Source: Hydractinia symbiolongicarpus (lineage: Eukaryota > Cnidaria > Hydrozoa > Anthoathecata > Hydractiniidae). Taken from it: a stretch of DNA of 64,000 bases. A model generated the notes under the pieces. That model was not told where the DNA came from. It saw only the letters and a program-made list of their open reading frames with translations, and made no database searches. The translations under genes and the position numbers were made by a program. Within the stretch, counting starts at the first letter, position 1, and every line of letters begins with the position of its first letter. The stretch covers positions 1,552,001 to 1,616,000 of the forward strand of contig NC_079876.1 of assembly GCF_029227915.1 (NCBI RefSeq), given 5' to 3'. Positions 50,001-63,960 of this stretch are shown here, one piece after another.

Positions 50001-50948
50001 AGACGCTGAATAAAAGAAGTTTAATCGCCGGCAAACGAAAACCTGCGATTTCCCGTAAATCCCGGACTCGGCCCGTATAGTCAAAAGTATACAAAGAAAG
50101 TACCCGGGGTGTAAACTCATTTCCCGAACGATTTTTTAAATTATTATTTCACCACTAAAGCCCATGAGACTTGTAGTTTTTAAAAATGTTTTCATTTTTG
50201 ATGAGACGATTAATAACAGAGGTTTAATCGCCGGCAAACGAAATCCCGCGATTTCCCGTTAATCCTGGACTCGGCCCGTATAGTCAAAAGTATACAAAGA
50301 AAGTACCTAGGGAGTAAACTAATTTCCCAAACGATTTTTTAAATTATTATTTCACCACTAAAGCCCATGAGACTTGTAGTTTTTAAAAATGTTTTCATTT
50401 TTGATGAGACGCTGAATAAAAGAAGTTTAATCGCCGGCAAACGAAATCCCGCGATTTCCCGTAAATCCCGGACTCGGCCCGTATAGTCAAAAGTATACAA
50501 AGAAAGTACCCGGGGTGTAAACTCATTTCCCGAACGATTTTTTAAATTATTATTTCACCACTAAAACGCATGAGACTTTTAGTTTTCAGAAATGTTTTCA
50601 TTTTTGATGAGACGATTAATAAAAGAGGTTTAATCGCCGGCAAACGAAATCCCGCGATTTCCCGTTAATCCCGGGCTTGGCCCGTATAGTCGAATGTATA
50701 CAAAGAAAGTAACCAGGAAGTAAACTCATTTCCCGAACGATTTTTTAAATTTTTTTTTCACCACTAAAACGCATGAGACTTGTAGTTTTAAAAAATGTTT
50801 TCATTTTTGATGAGACGCTGAATAAAAGAAGTTTAATCGCCGGCAAACGAAAACCTGCGATTTCCCGTAAATCCCGGACTCGGCCCGTATAGTCAAAAGT
50901 ATACAAAGAAAGTACCCAGGGAGTAAACTAATTTCCCAAACGATTTTT
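46485..50948 (+). repeat. Tandem 11-monomer duplication (offset 2232 bp)
   Basis: The copies are about 46485-48716 and 48717-50948. GAGACGATTAATAACAGAGG at 47971 recurs at 50203; CATGAGAGTTG, GAGAACCCTCC, GTACCTAGGG and GACTTTTAGTTTTCAG recur at the same spacing. Few differences were seen (ACTCGGCTCG near 47634, CATGATACTTG near 49970, AAAATGCATGAG near 48331). The segment also matches 35.9-37.6 kb, so this family has been copied at least three times. Confidence 0.88.
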
Positions 50949-53221
50949 TAAATTAATATTTCACCACTAAAGCCCATGAGACTTGTAGTTTTTAAAAATG
51001 TTTTCATTTTTGATGAGACGCTGAATAAAAGAAGTTTAATCGCCGGCAAACGAAATCCCGCGATTTCCCGTAAATCCCGGACTCGGCCCGTATAGTCAAA
51101 AGTATACAAAGAAAGTACCCGGGGTGTAAACTCATTTCCCGAACGATTTTTTAAATTATTATTTCACCACTAAAACGCATGAGACTTTTTGTTTTCAAAA
51201 ATGTTTTCATTTTTGATGAGACGATTAATAAAAGAGGTTTAATCGCCGGCAAACGAAATCCCGCGATTTCCCGTTAATCCCGGGCTTGGCCCGTATAGTC
51301 GAATGTATACAAAGAAAGTAACCAGGAAGTAAACTCATTTCCCGAACGATTTTTTAAATTTTTTTTTCACCACTAAAACGCATGAGACTTGTAGTTTTAA
51401 AAAATGTTTTCATTTTTGATGAGACGCTGAATAAAAGAAGTTTAATCGCCGGCAAACGAAAACCTGCGATTTCCCGTAAATCCCGGACTCGGCCCGTATA
51501 GTCAAAAGTATATAAAGAAAGTACCCGGGGTGTAAACTCATTTCCCGAACGATTTTTTAAATTATTATTTCACCACTAAAGCCCATGAGACTTGTAGTTT
51601 TTAAAAATGTTTTCATTTTGGATGAGACGCTGAATAAAAGAAGTTTAATCGCCGGCAAACGAAAACCTGCGATTTCCCGTAAATCCCGGACTCGGCCCGT
51701 ATAGTCAAAAGTATACAAAGAAAGTACCCAGGGAGTAAACTAATTTCCCAAACGATTTTTTAAATTATTATTTCACCACTAAAGCCCATGAGACTTGTAG
51801 TTTTTAAAAATGTTTTCATTTTTGATGAGACGCTAAATAAAAGAAGTTTAATCGCCGGCAAACGAAATCCCGCGATTTCCCGTAAATCCCGGACTCGGCC
51901 CGTATAGTCAAAAGTATACAAAGAAAGTAACCAGGGAGTAAACTCATTTCCCGAACGATTTTTTAAATTATTTTTTCACCACTAAAACGCATGAGACTTG
52001 TAGTTTTCAGAAATATTTTCATTTTTGATGAGACGCTTAATGAAAGTGGTTTAATCGCCGGCAAACGAAAACCTGCGATTTCCCGTAAATCCCGGACTCG
52101 GCCCGTATAGTCAAAAGTATACAAAGAAAGTACCCAGGGTGTAAACTCATTTTTCGAACGAATTTTTAAATTATTTTTTCACCACTAAAACGCATGAGAC
52201 TTGTAGTTTTCAAAAATGTTTTCATTTTTGATGAGACGCTGAATAAAAAAAGTTTAATCGCCGGCAAACGAAAACCTACGATTTCCCGTAAATCCCGGAC
52301 TCGGCCCGTATAGTCAAAAGTATACAAAGAAAGTACCCAGGGAGTAAATTCATTTCCCAAACGTTTTTTTAAATTTATATTTTACCACTCAAGCCCATGA
52401 GACTTGTAGTTTTTAAAAATGTTTTCATTTTTGATGAGACGCTGAATGAAAGAAGTTTAATCGCAGGCAAACGAAAACCCGCGATTTCCCGTAAATCCCG
52501 GTTTCGGCCCGTATAGTCAAAAGTATACAAGGAAAGTACCCAGTAAGTAAACTCATTTCCCTAAGGAATTTTTAAATTATTTTTTCACCACTAAAACGCA
52601 TGAGACTTGTAGTTTTCAAAAATGTTTTCATTTTTGATGAGACGCTGAATAAAAGAAGTTTAATCGCCGGCAAACGAAAACCTGCGATTTCCCGTAAATC
52701 CCGGACTCGGTCCGTATAGTCAAAAGTATACAAAGAAAGTACCCAGGGTGTAAACTCATTTCCCGAACGATTTTTTAAATTATTATTTCACCACTAAAGA
52801 CCATGAGACTTGTAGTATTTAAAAATATTTTCATTTTTGATGAGACGCTGAATAAAAGAAGTTTTATCGCCGGCAAACGAAAACCCGCGACGTCCCGTAA
52901 ATCCCGGACTCGGCCCGTATAGTCAAAAGTATACAAAGAAAGTACCCAGGGAGTAAACTCATTTCCCGAACGATTTTTTAAATTATTTTTTCACCATTAC
53001 AACGCATGAGACTTGTAGTTTTCGAAAATGTTTTCATTTTTGATGAGACGCTGAATAAAAGAAGTTTAATCGCCGGCAAACGAAAACCTGCGATTTCCCG
53101 TGAATCCCGGACTCGGCCCGTATAGTCAAAAGTATACAAAGAAAGTACCCGGGGTGTAAACTCATTTCCCGAACGATTTTTTAAATTATCATTTCACCAC
53201 TAAAGCCCATGAGACTTGTAG

Positions 53222-53290
53222 TTTTTAAAAATGTTTTCATATTTGATGAGACGCTTAATAAAAGAAGTTTAATCGCCGGCAAACGAAAAC
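53222..53290 (+). repeat. In-register chimeric junction in the 12-unit block
   Basis: The unit begins as the TTTTCATATTTGATG / GCTTAATAAAAG type but continues with TTTAATCGCC and CCTGCGATT, which belong to a different unit type seen near 50830. This is where copy 2 of the 12-unit block starts. The switch lies within AATAAAAGAAGTTTAAT, shared by both parents. Confidence 0.7.
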
Positions 53291-54224
53291 CTGCGATTTC
53301 CCGTAAATCCCGGACTCGGCCCGTATAGTCAAAAGTATACAAAGAAAGTACCCAGGGAGTAAACTAATTTCCCAAACGATTTTTTAAATTAATATTTCAC
53401 CACTAAAGCCCATGAGACTTGTAGTTTTTAAAAATGTTTTCATTTTTGATGAGACGCTGAATAAAAGAAGTTTAATCGCCGGCAAACGAAATCCCGCGAT
53501 TTCCCGTAAATCCCGGACTCGGCCCGTATAGTCAAAAGTATACAAAGAAAGTACCCGGGGTGTAAACTCATTTCCCGAACGATTTTTTAAATTATTATTT
53601 CACCACTAAAACGCATGAGACTTTTTGTTTTCAAAAATGTTTTCATTTTTGATGAGACGATTAATAAAAGAGGTTTAATCGCCGGCAAACGAAATCCCGC
53701 GATTTCCCGTTAATCCCGGGCTTGGCCCGTATAGTCGAATGTATACAAAGAAAGTAACCAGGAAGTAAACTCATTTCCCGAACGATTTTTTAAATTATTA
53801 TTTCACCACTAAAGCCCATGAGACTTGTAGTTTTTAAAAATGTTTTCATTTTGGATGAGACGCTGAATAAAAGAAGTTTAATCGCCGGCAAACGAAAACC
53901 TGCGATTTCCCGTAAATCCCGGACTCGGCCCGTATAGTCAAAAGTATACAAAGAAAGTACCCAGGGAGTAAACTAATTTCCCAAACGATTTTTTAAATTA
54001 TTATTTCACCACTAAAGCCCATGAGACTTGTAGTTTTTAAAAATGTTTTCATTTTTGATGAGACGCTAAATAAAAGAAGTTTAATCGCCGGCAAACGAAA
54101 TCCCGCGATTTCCCGTAAATCCCGGACTCGGCCCGTATAGTCAAAAGTATACAAAGAAAGTACCCAGGGAGTAAACTCATTTCCCGAACGATTTTTTAAA
54201 TTATTTTTTCACCACTAAAACGCA

Positions 54225-55442
54225 TGAGACTTGTAGTTTTCAGAAATATTTTCATTTTTGATGAGACGCTTAATGAAAGTGGTTTAATCGCCGGCAAACG
54301 AAAACCTGCGATTTCCCGTAAATCCGGGACTCGGCCCGTATAGTCAAAAGTATACAAAGAAAGTACCCAGGGTGTAAACTCATTTCTCGAACGAATTTTT
54401 AAATTATTTTTTCACCACTAAAACGCATGAGACTTGTAGTTTTCAAAAATGTTTTCATTTTTGATGAGACGCTGAATAAAAAAAGTTTAATCGCCGGCAA
54501 ACGAAAACCTACGATTTCCCGTAAATCCCGGACTCGGCCCGTATAGTCAAAAGTATACAAAGAAAGTACCCAGGGAGTAAATTCATTTCCCAAACGTTTT
54601 TTTAAATTTATATTTTACCACTCAAGCCCATGAGACTTGTAGTTTTTAAAAATGTTTTCATTTTTGATGAGACGCTGAATGAAAGAAGTTTAATCGCAGG
54701 CAAACGAAAACCCGCGATTTCCCGTAAATCCCGGTTTCGGCCCGTATAGTCAAAAGTATACAAGGAAAGTACCCAGTAAGTAAACTCATTTCCCTAAGGA
54801 ATTTTTAAATTATTTTTTCACCACTAAAACGCATGAGACTTGTAGTTTTCAGAAATATTTTCATTTTTGATGAGACGCTTAATGAAAGTGGTTTAATCGC
54901 CGGCAAACGAAAACCTGCGATTTCCCGTAAATCCCGGACTCGGCCCGTATAGTCAAAAGTATACAAAGAAAGTACCCAGGGTGTAAACTCATTTCTCGAA
55001 CGAATTTTTAAATTATTTTTTCACCACTAAAACGCATGAGACTTGTAGTTTTCAAAAATGTTTTCATTTTTGATGAGACGCTGAATAAAAAAAGTTTAAT
55101 CGCCGGCAAACGAAAACCTACGATTTCCCGTAAATCCCGGACTCGGCCCGTATAGTCAAAAGTATACAAAGAAAGTACCCAGGGAGTAAATTCATTTCCC
55201 AAACGTTTTTTTAAATTTATATTTTACCACTCAAGCCCATGAGACTTGTAGTTTTTAAAAATGTTTTCATTTTTGATGAGACGCTGAATGAAAGAAGTTT
55301 AATCGCAGGCAAACGAAAACCCGCGATTTCCCGTAAATCCCGGTTTCGGCCCGTATAGTCAAAAGTATACAAGGAAAGTACCCAGTAAGTAAACTCATTT
55401 CCCTAAGGAATTTTTAAATTATTTTTTCACCACTAAAACGCA
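54225..55442 (+). repeat. Tandem trimer duplication (2 x 609 bp)
   Basis: CAGAAATATTTTC at 54241 recurs at 54850, followed in each copy by the AATAAAAAAAGTTT unit and the GCAGGC / GGTTTCGG / CCAGTAAG unit. One base difference was noticed (AATCCGGGACTC near 54324 against AATCCCGGACTC). It lies inside the second copy of the 12-unit block. Confidence 0.87.
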
Positions 55443-55700
55443 TGAGACTTGTAGTTTTCAAAAATGTTTTCATTTTTGATGAGACGCTGAATAAAAGAAG
55501 TTTAATCGCCGGCAAACGAAAACCTGCGATTTCCCGTAAATCCCGGACTCGGTCCGTATAGTCAAAAGTATACAAAGAAAGTACCCAGGGTGTAAACTCA
55601 TTTCCCGAACGATTTTTTAAATTATTATTTCACCACTAAAGACCATGAGACTTGTAGTATTTAAAAATATTTTCATTTTTGATGAGACGCTGAATAAAAG

Positions 55701-57880
55701 AAGTTTTATCGCCGGCAAACGAAAACCCGCGACGTCCCGTAAATCCCGGACTCGGCCCGTATAGTCAAAAGTATACAAAGAAAGTACCCAGGGAGTAAAC
55801 TCATTTCCCGAACGATTTTTTAAATTATCATTTCACCACTAAAGCCCATGAGACTTGTAGTTTTTAAAAATGTTTTCATATTTGATGAGACGCTTAATAA
55901 AAGAAGTTTAATTGCCGGCAAACGAAAACCCGCGACTTCCCGTAAATCCCGGACTCGGCCCGTATAGTCAAAAGTATACAAAGAAAGTACCCAGGGAGTA
56001 AACTCATTTCCCGAACAATTTTTTAAATTAAATTTCACCACTAAAACGCATGAGACTTGTAGTTTTAAGAAATGTTTTCATTTTTGATGAGACGCTTAAT
56101 GAAAGTTGTTTAATCGCCGGCAAACGAAAACCCGCGATTTCCCGTAAATCCCGGGCTTGGCCCGTATAGTCGAATGTATACAAAGAAAGTACCCTGTGAG
56201 TAAACTCATTTCCAGAACGATTTTTTAATTTAATTTTTCACCACTAAAACGCATGAGACTTGTAGTTTCCAAAAATGTTTTCATTTTTGATGAGACGCTG
56301 AATAAAAGAAGTTTAATCGCCGGCAAACGAAAACCTGCGATTTCCCGTAAATCCCGGACTCGGCCCGTATAGTCAAAAGTATACAAAGAAAGTACCCGGG
56401 GTGTAAACTCATTTCCCGAACGATTTTTTAAATTATCATTTCACCACTAAAGCCCATGAGACTTGTAGTTTTTAAAAATGTTTTCATATTTGATGAGACG
56501 CTTAATAAAAGAAGTTTAATTGCCGGCAAACGAAAACCTGCGACTTCCCGTAAATCCCGGACTCGGCCCGTATAGTCAAAAGTATACAAAGAAATTACCC
56601 AGGGAGTAAACTAATTTCCCAAACGATTTTTTAAATTATTATTTCACCACTAAAGCCCATGAGACTTGTAGTTTTTAAAAATGTTTTCATTTTTGATGAG
56701 ACGCTGAATAAAAGAAGTTTAATCGCCGGCAAACGAAATCCCGCGATTTCCCGTAAATCCCGGACTCGGCCCGTATAGTCAAGAGTATACAAAGAAAGTA
56801 CCCAGGGAGTAAACTCATTTCCCGAACGATTTTTTAAATTATTTTTTCACCACTAAAACGCATGAGACTTGTAGTTTTCAGAAATATTTTCATTTTTGAT
56901 GAAACGCTTAATGAAAGTGGTTTAATCGCCGGCAAACGAAAACCTGCGATTTCCCGTAAATCCCGGACTCAGCCCGTATAGTCAAAAGTATACAAAGAAA
57001 GTACCCAGGGTGTAAACTCATTTCTCGAACGATTTTTTAAATTATTTTTTCACCACTAAAACGCATGAGACTTGTAGTTTTCCAAAATGTTTTCATTTTT
57101 GATGAGACGCTGAATAAAAGAAGTTTAATCGCCGGCAAACGAAAACCTACGATTTCCCGTAAATCCCGGACTCGGCCCGTATAGTCAAAAGTATACAAAG
57201 AAAGTACCCAGGGAGTAAATTCATTTCCCAAACGTTTTTTTAAATTTATATTTTACCACTCAAGCCCATGAGACTTGTAGTTTTTAAAAATGTTTTCATT
57301 TTTGATGAGACGCTGAATGAAAGAAGTTTAATCGCAGGCAAACGAAAACCCGCGATTTCCCGTAAATCCCGGTTTCGGCCCGTATAGTCAAAAGTATACA
57401 AGGAAAGTACCCAGTGAGTAAACTCATTTCCCTAAGGAATTTTTAAATTATTTTTTCACCACTAAAACGCATGAGACTTGTAGTTTTCAAAAATGTTTTC
57501 ATTTTTGATGAGACGCTGAATAAAAGAAGTTTAATCGCCGGCAAACGAAAACCTACGATTTCCCGTAAATCCCGGACTCGGCCCGTATAGTCAAAAGTAT
57601 ACAAAGAAAGTACCCGGGGTGTAAACTCATTTCCCGAACAATTTTTTTAATTATCATTTCACCACTAAAGCCCATGAGACTTGTAGTTTTTAAAAATGTT
57701 TTCATATTTGATGAGACGCTTAATAAAAGAAGTTTAATTGCCGGCAAACGAAAACCCGCGACTTCCCGTAAATCCCGGACTCGGCCCGTATAGTCAAAAG
57801 TATACAAAGAAAGTACCCAGGGAGTAAACTAATTTCCCAAACGATTTTTTAAATTATTATTTCACCACTAAAGCCCATGA
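55701..57880 (+). repeat. Mixed block of known unit types
   Basis: The order of units resembles 40.6-42.6 kb. The AAGACCATGAG unit passes directly into the TTTTCATATTTG unit near 55820, so the ACCATTACAACG unit found elsewhere between them is missing. TTAATGAAAGTTG, GTTTCC, TTTTCATATTTG, AGCCCATGAG, CAGAAATATTTTC and GCAGGC units follow. A further merged unit near 57.4-57.7 kb (CCTACG then CCGGGGTG) suggests loss of several units. No coding element is present. Confidence 0.75.
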
Positions 57881-60800
57881 GACTTGTAGTTTTTAAAAAT
57901 GTTTTCATTTTTGCTGAGACGCTGAATAAAAGAAGTTTAATCGCCGGCAAACGAAATCCCGCAATTTCCCGTAAATCCCGGACTCGGCCCGTATAGTCAA
58001 AAGTATACAAAGAAAGTACCCAGGGAGTAAATTCATTTCCCAAACGTTTTTTTAAATTTATATTTTACCACTCAAGCCCATGAGACTTGTAGTTTTTAAA
58101 AATGTTTTCATTTTTGATGAGACGCTGAATGAAAGAAGTTTAATCGCAGGCAAACGAAAACCCGCGATTTCCCGTAAATCCCGGTTTCGGCCCGTATAGT
58201 CAAAAGTATACAAGGAAAGTACCCAGTGAGTAAACTCATTTCCCTAAGGAATTTTTAAATTATTTTTTCACCACTAAAACGCATGAGACTTGTAGTTTTC
58301 AAAAATGTTTTCATTTTTGATGAGACGCTGAATAAAAGAAGTTTAATCGCCGGCAAACGAAAACCTGCGATTTCCCGTAAATCCCGGACTCGGCCCGTAT
58401 AGTCAAAAGTATACAAAGAAAGTACCCAGGGTGTAAACTCATTTCCCGAACGATTTTTTAAATTATTATTTCACCACTAAAGACCATGAGACTTGTAGTA
58501 TTTAAAAATATTTTCATTTTTGATGAGACGCTGAATAAAAGAAGTTTTATCGCCGGCAAACGAAAACCCGTGACGTCCCGTAAATCCCGGACTCGGCCCG
58601 TATAGTCAAAAGTATACAAAGAAAGTACCCAGGGAGTAAACTCATTTCCCGAACGATTTTTTAAATTATTTTTTCACCATTACAACGCATGAGACTTGTA
58701 GTTTTCAAAAATGTTTTCATTTTTGATGAGACGCTGAATAAAAGAAGTTTAATCGCCGGCAAACGAAAACCTGCGATTTCCCGTAAATCCCGGACTCGGC
58801 CCGTATAGTCAAAAGTATACAAAGAAAGTACCCGGGGTGTAAACTCATTTTCCGAACGATTTTTTAAATTATCATCTCACCACTAAAGCCCATGAGACTT
58901 GTAGTTTTTAAAAATGTTTTCATATTTGATGAGACGCTTAATAAAAGAAGTTTAATTGCCGGCAAACGAAAACCCGCGACTTCCCGTAAATCCCGGACTC
59001 GGCCCGTATAGTCAAAAGTATACAAAGAAAGTACCCAGGGAGTAAACTCATTTCCCGAACGATTTTTTAAATTAAATTTCACCACTAAAACGCATGAGAC
59101 TTGTAGTTTTCAGAAATGTTTTCATTTTTGATGAGACGCTTAATGAAAGTTGTTTAATCGCCGGCAAACGAAAACCCGCGATTTCCCGTAAATCCCGGGC
59201 TTGGCCCGTATAGTCGAATGTATACAAAGAAAGTACCCTGTGAGTAAACTCATTTCCAGAACGATTTTTTAATTTAATTTTTCACCACTAAAACGCATGA
59301 GACTTGTAGTTTACAAAAATGTTTTCATTTTTGATGAGACGCTGAATAAAAGAAGTTTAATCGCCGGCAAACGAAAACCTGCGATTTCCCGTAAATCCCG
59401 GACTCGGCCCGTATAGTCAAAAGTATACAAAGAAAGTACCCGGGGTGTAAACTCATTTCCCGAACGATTTTTTAAATTATCATTTCACCACTAAAGCCCA
59501 TGAGACTTGTAGTTTTTAAAAATGTTTTCATATTTTATGAGAGGCTTAATAAAGGAAGTTTAATTGCCGGCAAACGAAAACCCGCGACTTCCCGTAAATC
59601 CCGGACTCGGCCCGTATAGTCAAAAGTATACAAAGAAAGTACCCAGGGAGTAAATTCATTTCCCGAACGATTTTTTAAATTAAATTTCACCACTAAAACG
59701 CATGAGACTTGTAGTTTTCAGAAATGTTTTCATTTTTGATGAGACGCTTAATGAAAGTTGTTTAATCGCCGGCAAACGAAAACCCGCGATTTCCCGTAAA
59801 TCCCGGGCTTGGCCCGTATAGTCGAATGTATACAAAGAAAGTACCCTGTGAGTAAACTTATTTCCAGAACGATTTTTTAAATTATTTTTTTTCACCACTA
59901 AAACGCATAAGACTTGTAGTTTTTAAAAATGTTTTCATTTTTGCTGAGACGCTGAATAAAAGAAGTTTAATCGCCGGCAAACGAAATCCCGCAATTTCCC
60001 GTAAATCCCGGACTCGGCCCGTATAGTCAAAAGTATACAAAGAAAGTACCCAGGGAGTAAATTCATTTCCCAAACGTTTTTTTAAATTTATATTTTACCA
60101 CTCAAGCCCATGAGACTTGTAGTTTTTAAAAATGTTTTCATTTTTGATGAGACGCTGAATGAAAGAAGTTTAATCGCAGGCAAACGAAAACCCGCGATTT
60201 CCCGTAAATCCCGGTTTCGGCCCGTATAGTCAAAAGTATACAAGGAAAGTACCCAGTGAGTAAACTCATTTCCCTAAGGAATTTTTAAATTATTTTTTCA
60301 CCACTAAAACGCATGAGACTTGTAGTTTTCAAAAATGTTTTCATTTTTGATGAGACGCTGAATAAAAGAAGTTTAATCGCCGGCAAACGAAAACCTGCGA
60401 TTTCCCGTAAATCCCGGACTCGGCCCGTATAGTCAAAAGTATACAAAGAAAGTACCCAGGGTGTAAACTCATTTCCCGAACGATTTTTTAAATTATTATT
60501 TCACCACTAAAGACCATGAGACTTGTAGTATTTAAAAATATTTTCATTTTTGATGAGACGCTGAATAAAAGAAGTTTTATCGCCGGCAAACGAAAACCCG
60601 TGACGTCCCGTAAATCCCGGACTCGGCCCGTATAGTCAAAAGTATACAAAGAAAGTACCCAGGGAGTAAACTCATTTCCCGAACGATTTTTTAAATTATT
60701 TTTTCACCATTACAACGCATGAGACTTGTAGTTTTCAAAAATGTTTTCATTTTTGATGAGACGCTGAATAAAAGAAGTTTAATCGCCGGCAAACGAAAAC

Positions 60801-61910
60801 CTGCGATTTCCCGTAAATCCCGGACTCGGCCCGTATAGTCAAAAGTATACAAAGAAAGTACCCGGGGTGTAAACTCATTTTCCGAACGATTTTTTAAATT
60901 ATCATTTCACCACTAAAGCCCATGAGACTTGTAGTTTTTAAAAATGTTTTCATATTTGATGAGACGCTTAATAAAAGAAGTTTAATTGCCGGCAAACGAA
61001 AACCCGCGACTTCCCGTAAATCCCGGACTCGGCCCGTATAGTCAAAAGTATACAAAGAAAGTACCCAGGGAGTAAACTCATTTCCCGAACGATTTTTTAA
61101 ATTAAATTTCACCACTAAAACGCATGAGACTTGTAGTTTTCAGAAATGTTTTCATTTTTGATGAGACGCTTAATGAAAGTTGTTTAATCGCCGGCAAACG
61201 AAAACCCGCGATTTCCCGTAAATCCCGGGCTTGGCCCGTATAGTCGAATGTATACAAAGAAAGTACCCTGTGAGTAAACTCATTTCCAGAACGATTTTTT
61301 AATTTAATTTTTCACCACTAAAACGCATGAGACTTGTAGTTTCCAAAAATGTTTTCATTTTTGATGAGACGCTGAATAAAAGAAGTTTAATCGCCGGCAA
61401 ACGAAAACCTGCGATTTCCCGTAAATCCCGGACTCGGCCCGTATAGTCAAAAGTATACAAAGAAAGTACCCGGGGTGTAAACTCATTTCCCGAACGATTT
61501 TTTAAATTATCATTTCACCACTAAAGCCCATGAGACTTGTAGTTTTTAAAAATGTTTTCATATTTTATGAGAGGCTTAATAAAGGAAGTTTAATTGCCGG
61601 CAAACGAAAACCCGCGACTTCCCGTAAATCCCGGACTCGGCCCGTATAGTCAAAAGTATACAAAGAAAGTACCCAGGGAGTAAATTCATTTCCCGAACGA
61701 TTTTTTAAATTAAATTTCACCACTAAAACGCATGAGACTTGTAGTTTTCAGAAATGTTTTCATTTTTGATGAGACGCTTAATGAAAGTTGTTTAATCGCC
61801 GGCAAACGAAAACCCGCGATTTCCCGTAAATCCCGGGCTTGGCCCGTATAGTCGAATGTATACAAAGAAAGTACCCTGTGAGTAAACTCATTTCCAGAAC
61901 GATTTTTTAA
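57881..61910 (+). repeat. Tandem 10-monomer duplication (offset 2030 bp), near identical
   Basis: Copy 1 is about 57881-59910 and copy 2 about 59911-61910. CATTTTTGCTGAG, CCCGTGACGTCCCG, ACCATTACAACG and the rare TATTTTATGAGAGGC (59531 and 61561) are spaced exactly 2030 bases. I saw only a few single-base differences, for example ATCATCTCAC against ATCATTTCAC near 58872, TTTACAAAAATG against TTTCCAAAAATG near 59313, and AAACTTATTTCC against AAACTCATTTCC near 59859. The joining unit at 59880-59912 carries a T-run longer by two bases and the ACGCATAAG form. Confidence 0.92.
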
Positions 61911-63960
61911 TATATTTTTTCACCACTAAAACGCATGAGACTTGTAGTTTCCAAAAATGTTTTCATTTTTGATGAGACGCTGAATAAAAGAAGTTTAATC
62001 GCCGGCAAACAAAAACCCGCCATTTCCCGTAAACCCCGGGCTTGGCCCGTATAGTCAAAAGTATACAAAGAAAGTACCCTGTGAGTAAACGCATTTCCAG
62101 AACGATTTTTTAAATTATTTTTTCACCACTAAAACGCATGAGACTTGTAGTTTTCAGAAATCTTTTCATTTTTGATGAGACGCTGAATAAAAGAAGTTTA
62201 ATCGCCGGCAAACGAAAACCTGCGATTTCCCGTAAATCCCGGACTCGGCCCGTATAGTCAAAAGTATACAAAGAAAGTACCCAGGGAGTAAATTTATTTC
62301 CCAAACGTTTTTTTAAATTTATTTTTTACCACTCAAGCCCATGAGACTTGTAGTTTTTAAAAATGTTTTCATTTTTGATGAGACGCTGAATAAAAGAAGT
62401 TTAATCGCAGGCAAACGAAAACCCGAGTATTCCCGTAAATCCCGGTTTCGGCCCGTATAGTCAAAAGTATACAAGGAAAGTACCCAGTGAGTAAACTCAT
62501 TTCCCTAAGGAATTTTTAAATTATTTTTTCACCACTAAAACGCATGAGACTTGTAGTTTTCCAAAATGTTTTCATTTTTGATGAGACGCTGAATAAAAGA
62601 AGTTTAATCGCCGGCAAACGAAAACCTGCAATTTCCCGTAAATCCCGGACTCGGCCCGTATAGTCAAAAGTATACAAAGAAAGTACCCAGGGTGTAAACT
62701 CATTTCCCGAACGATTTTTTAAATTATTATTTCACCACTAAAGCCCATGAGACTTGTAGTATTTAAAAATATTTTTATTTTTGATGAGACGCTGAATAAA
62801 AGAAGTTTTATCGCAGGCAAACGAAAACCCGCGACGTCCCGTAAATCCCGGACTCGGCCCGTATAGTCAAAAGTATACAAAGAAAGTACCCAGGGAGTAA
62901 ACTCATTTCCCGAACGATTTTTTAAATTATTTTTTCACCACTAAAACGCATGAGACTTGTAGTTTTCAAAAATGTTTTCATTTTTGATGAGACGCTGAAT
63001 AAAAGAAGTTTAATCGCCGGCAAACGAAAACCTGCGATTTCCCGTAAATCCCGGACTCGGCCCGTATAGTCAAAAGTATACAAAGAAAGTACCCGGGGTG
63101 TAAACTCATTTCCCGAACGATTTTTTAAATTATTATTTCACCACTAAAGCCCATGAGCCTTATAGTTTTTAAAAATGTTTTCATATTTGATGAGACGCTA
63201 AATATAAGAAGTTTAATCGCCGGCAAACGAAAACCCGCCATTTCCCGTAAAACCCTGACTCCGCCCGCATAGTCAAAAGTATACAAAGAAAGTACCCAGG
63301 GTGTAAACTCATTTCCCTAACGAATTTTTAAATTATTTTTTCACCACTAAAACGCATGAGACTTGTAGTATTTAAAAATACTTTCATTTTTGATGAGACG
63401 CTGAATAAAAGAAGTTTAATCGCCGGCAAACAAAAACCCGCGACTTCCCGTAAATCCCGGACTCTGCCCGTATAGACAAAAGTATACAAAGAAAGTACCC
63501 GGGGTGTAAACTCATTTCCCGAACGATTTTTTAAATTATTATTTCACCACTAAAGCCCATAAGACTTGTAGTTTTTAAAAATGTTTTCATTTTTGATGAG
63601 ACGATTAATAAAAGAGGTTTAATCGCCGGCAAACAAAAACCCGCGATTTCCCGTAAATCCCGGACTCGGCCCGTATAGTCAAAAGTATACAAAGAAAGTA
63701 CCCAGGGAGTAAACTCATTTCCCGAACGATTTTTTAAATTATTTTTTCACCACTAAAACGCATGAGACTTGTAGTTTTCAAAAATGTTTTCATTTTTGAT
63801 GAGACGCTAAATATAAGAAGTTTAATCGCCGGCAAACGAAAACCCGCCATTTCCCGTAAAACCCGGACTCCGCCCGCATAGTCAAAAGTATACAAAGAAA
63901 GTACCCAGGGTGTAAACTCATTTCCCGAACGATTTTTTAAATTATTATTTCACCACTAAA
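61911..63960 (+). repeat. Right-edge monomers, related to 31.2-32.5 kb
   Basis: About ten units lie here. The CAGAAATC unit at 62155, a GAGTATTCCCG / GGTTTCGG unit from 62338, GTTTTCCAAAATG, a GCAGGC / GACGTCCCG unit, GAGCCTTATAG near 63156 and GTATTTAAAAATAC near 63366 follow the order seen in 31.26-32.0 kb. The left-hand locus is about three units shorter there and contains the 28-bp duplication instead. The right-hand locus probably keeps the fuller arrangement. Confidence 0.78.

Larger units (their letters stand above)
50826..55700 (+). repeat. Tandem block of about 12 monomers, second copy rearranged
   Basis: Copy 1 (about 50826-53261) is followed by copy 2 from about 53262. GACTTTTTGTTTTC at 51185 matches 53621 (offset 2436 = 12 monomers), and TTAATATTTCACC likewise. 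After about 53790 the offset falls to 2233 (11 monomers), as shown by CATTTTGGATG at 51614 and 53847, so one unit was lost. A three-unit gain in 54.2-55.4 kb then shifts it to 2842 (14 monomers), as for CTCGGTCCG at 52711 and 55553. Confidence 0.82.
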
